64,000 nucleotides of DNA from Anseranas semipalmata (taxonomy: Eukaryota > Chordata > Aves > Anseriformes > Anseranatidae), in contig VXAA01003989.1 in the NCBI GenBank assembly GCA_013399115.1, positions 1,436,997 to 1,500,996 of the forward strand, written 5' to 3'. Both the position numbers and the translations under genes were made by a program. This document shows, in pieces, positions 62,521 to 64,000 of the stretch. Each line of letters starts with the position of its first letter. The first letter of the stretch is position 1. The notes beneath the pieces were generated by a model. That model did no database searches and had not been told where the DNA came from. It worked only from the letters and a program-made list of their open reading frames with translations.

Positions 62521-62881
62521 AGCAAACTCCTTCATGCAGTTGGATTAGGTAAATGATTTGTGGAGTACATCTGTTACAAGATGACTTGCTCACATTCTAA
62601 TTACTGAAGATGAAGTTTGAAGACTTTGTGTAGGAACTATGAACATTATAGGTTACTTAGCACGAAGGCAGTGAGCCAGTCTCTTTCCAAAAAGTAATTT
62701 ATGTATTTTAATTTACAGTTTCGTATCTATTAATAAACCAATCTGGAGCTAAAATATGGTTTTGTTTTCTCTGAGTTCATATACGTGTTGTGAATTCACA
62801 ACAAATGCAAGAGTTTTGTAAGAACTTAAGAGATTTCCTATTCATTATGTGAGCATGCCAAGTACAAATTATAGAGATAAT

Positions 62882-62900
62882 CATGGTGATTTTCACCATG
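62882..62900. repeat. Short perfect inverted repeat
   Basis: CATGGTGA and TCACCATG separated by TTT; a potential small hairpin in intronic sequence. Confidence 0.8.
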
Positions 62901-64000
62901 GTAGATATTTCCAGTCTGCCACTGAGCCAGGAAAAAGTATTTACCATTACTTTATTATGCTATCATTATCATGTCTTTGATATATTCCAAAGTGGATAAT
63001 TTGTGCCTCTCAGAGGACTGAGAATAATTCTCTTAGCAATCAGTAAACAGAATGATTCAGTTCAATACTTCCTGAGATATCTTTCTAATAAAATTCTGAA
63101 TTGAGATTGATACCACAGTGAGGCTGTCGTATGAGTTGTACAGAAATGAGAATGATAATTGGACAATTCTGGTAAAATTCTTGTGCAGTACAATAGGATT
63201 TCTTCGTTTATACTTAAAATGCTTGTCATAGATGGAATTGGAATGTTTTCAGTGATGTTTCCACAATATCCCAAAATGACCTAGAGTGTTTTCTTTTTAT
63301 CCAGAACATCTTTTTTAAATTGGATGTATTTTCATTAACTGCTTTCCTTTTCAGCAGTGAATCTTAATACTCTTGAAATTGCAGAAGTGAATGGTATTGA
63401 AGGAGAGGCAAGTTTAATTAAAACTTCAAAATGAATTCATCAGTAGGATATGTTATTTCAATACATTCCCATTTCCCAATCATCATTAGCTGGTATTCTG
63501 CACAGTTTTTTTGTATGAGCATGTTGTGTCCATTGGCAAGTTATTTTCTGTGGTACAAATCAAGTGGAAAGTGTTACAGGTATCCTGTGTGAATTGAGTC
63601 TTATTTCAGTTTAGTTTTTCAGGAGCAAGTACTGAAGGTGTTAATTAGCTCACTCTGTTATATTTTGAAGGAAAGAGGGAGAGAATAAGATATAAGTTTA
63701 AATGCAATTAAGTTAGACAAGAATGTGAGAGATTAAGGAGGCAAGAGACGCCTTTTTTTCTAAATGTTTGTGGTAGTGTGTGGACAAAGAATTTTTTTCA
63801 GATTTTGTATCTTGTGAGAACAAGAAATGAATGAGAGCAGAGTTATTATGTTTTGATTGAAATCCGTGTGGGTTTATTATTTTTTAATTTGAAAATGCCT
63901 TATCAGAATGCTAGCACACAGCATTCTTGTTGCAGAGGATCATTGAAATAGTTCTTCTTGCTAGAATGTGCACACTGCTCAAATTTGTGATTTTAATCTA

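Overview
The window looks like a piece of a bird nuclear chromosome. It holds several CR1 LINE fragments with the avian ATTCTATGATTCTAT-type 3' end, a solo LTR of an avian endogenous retrovirus (ERVL type), very sparse coding sequence, and vertebrate-style exons with GT-AG introns. The only gene I can identify with confidence is the 5' part of LARS2, which encodes mitochondrial leucyl-tRNA synthetase, on the + strand. Its CpG-island promoter and non-coding exon 1 lie near 53.4-53.9 kb. Exon 2 (56443-56698) carries the start codon and mitochondrial targeting peptide. Exon 3 (58507-58635) carries the class I HMGH signature. The gene runs off the right edge inside intron 3.

Layout: 1-360 is a GC- and CpG-rich edge, possibly the promoter side of a neighbouring gene whose body lies to the left; TMEM158 is a synteny-based guess only. 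From 0.4 to 53.4 kb I find no supportable coding exon. This interval behaves as a gene-poor spacer with repeat relics. They are CR1 fragments at 9.4-10.2 kb (+), 12.5-12.8 kb (-) and 27.3-27.5 kb (-), a MIR-like tRNA-derived SINE relic at 12.3-12.5 kb, a possible old L2/MIR-type 3' tail at 13.3 kb, and a solo ERVL-type LTR at 19.58-20.16 kb. There are also small relics of ancient palindromic amniote repeats (22.9, 37.4 and 41.0 kb) and an old LINE reverse-transcriptase fragment near 46.9 kb (-). From 53.4 kb to the end is LARS2 promoter, exons and introns; intron 1 carries a further sense-oriented CR1.

Two assembly problems matter. An 880-bp block (22596-23476) is repeated almost perfectly in tandem (23478-24356) with a single N at the join, most simply a failed contig merge. 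A 171-base N gap (38443-38613) sits between A-rich tracts. A further single N lies in the LARS2 CpG island (53571).

The LARS2 promoter fits its job. It has an NRF1 consensus match, NRF1 being a regulator of nuclear genes for mitochondria, and about 40 bases downstream a YY1-type ATGGCGGC element whose ATG opens an 11-codon upstream ORF in exon 1. I found no undescribed multi-gene system here; the most useful leads are the duplication, the promoter/uORF arrangement, the old repeat relics and one unexplained CpG-containing block in intron 3 (62.2-62.5 kb).
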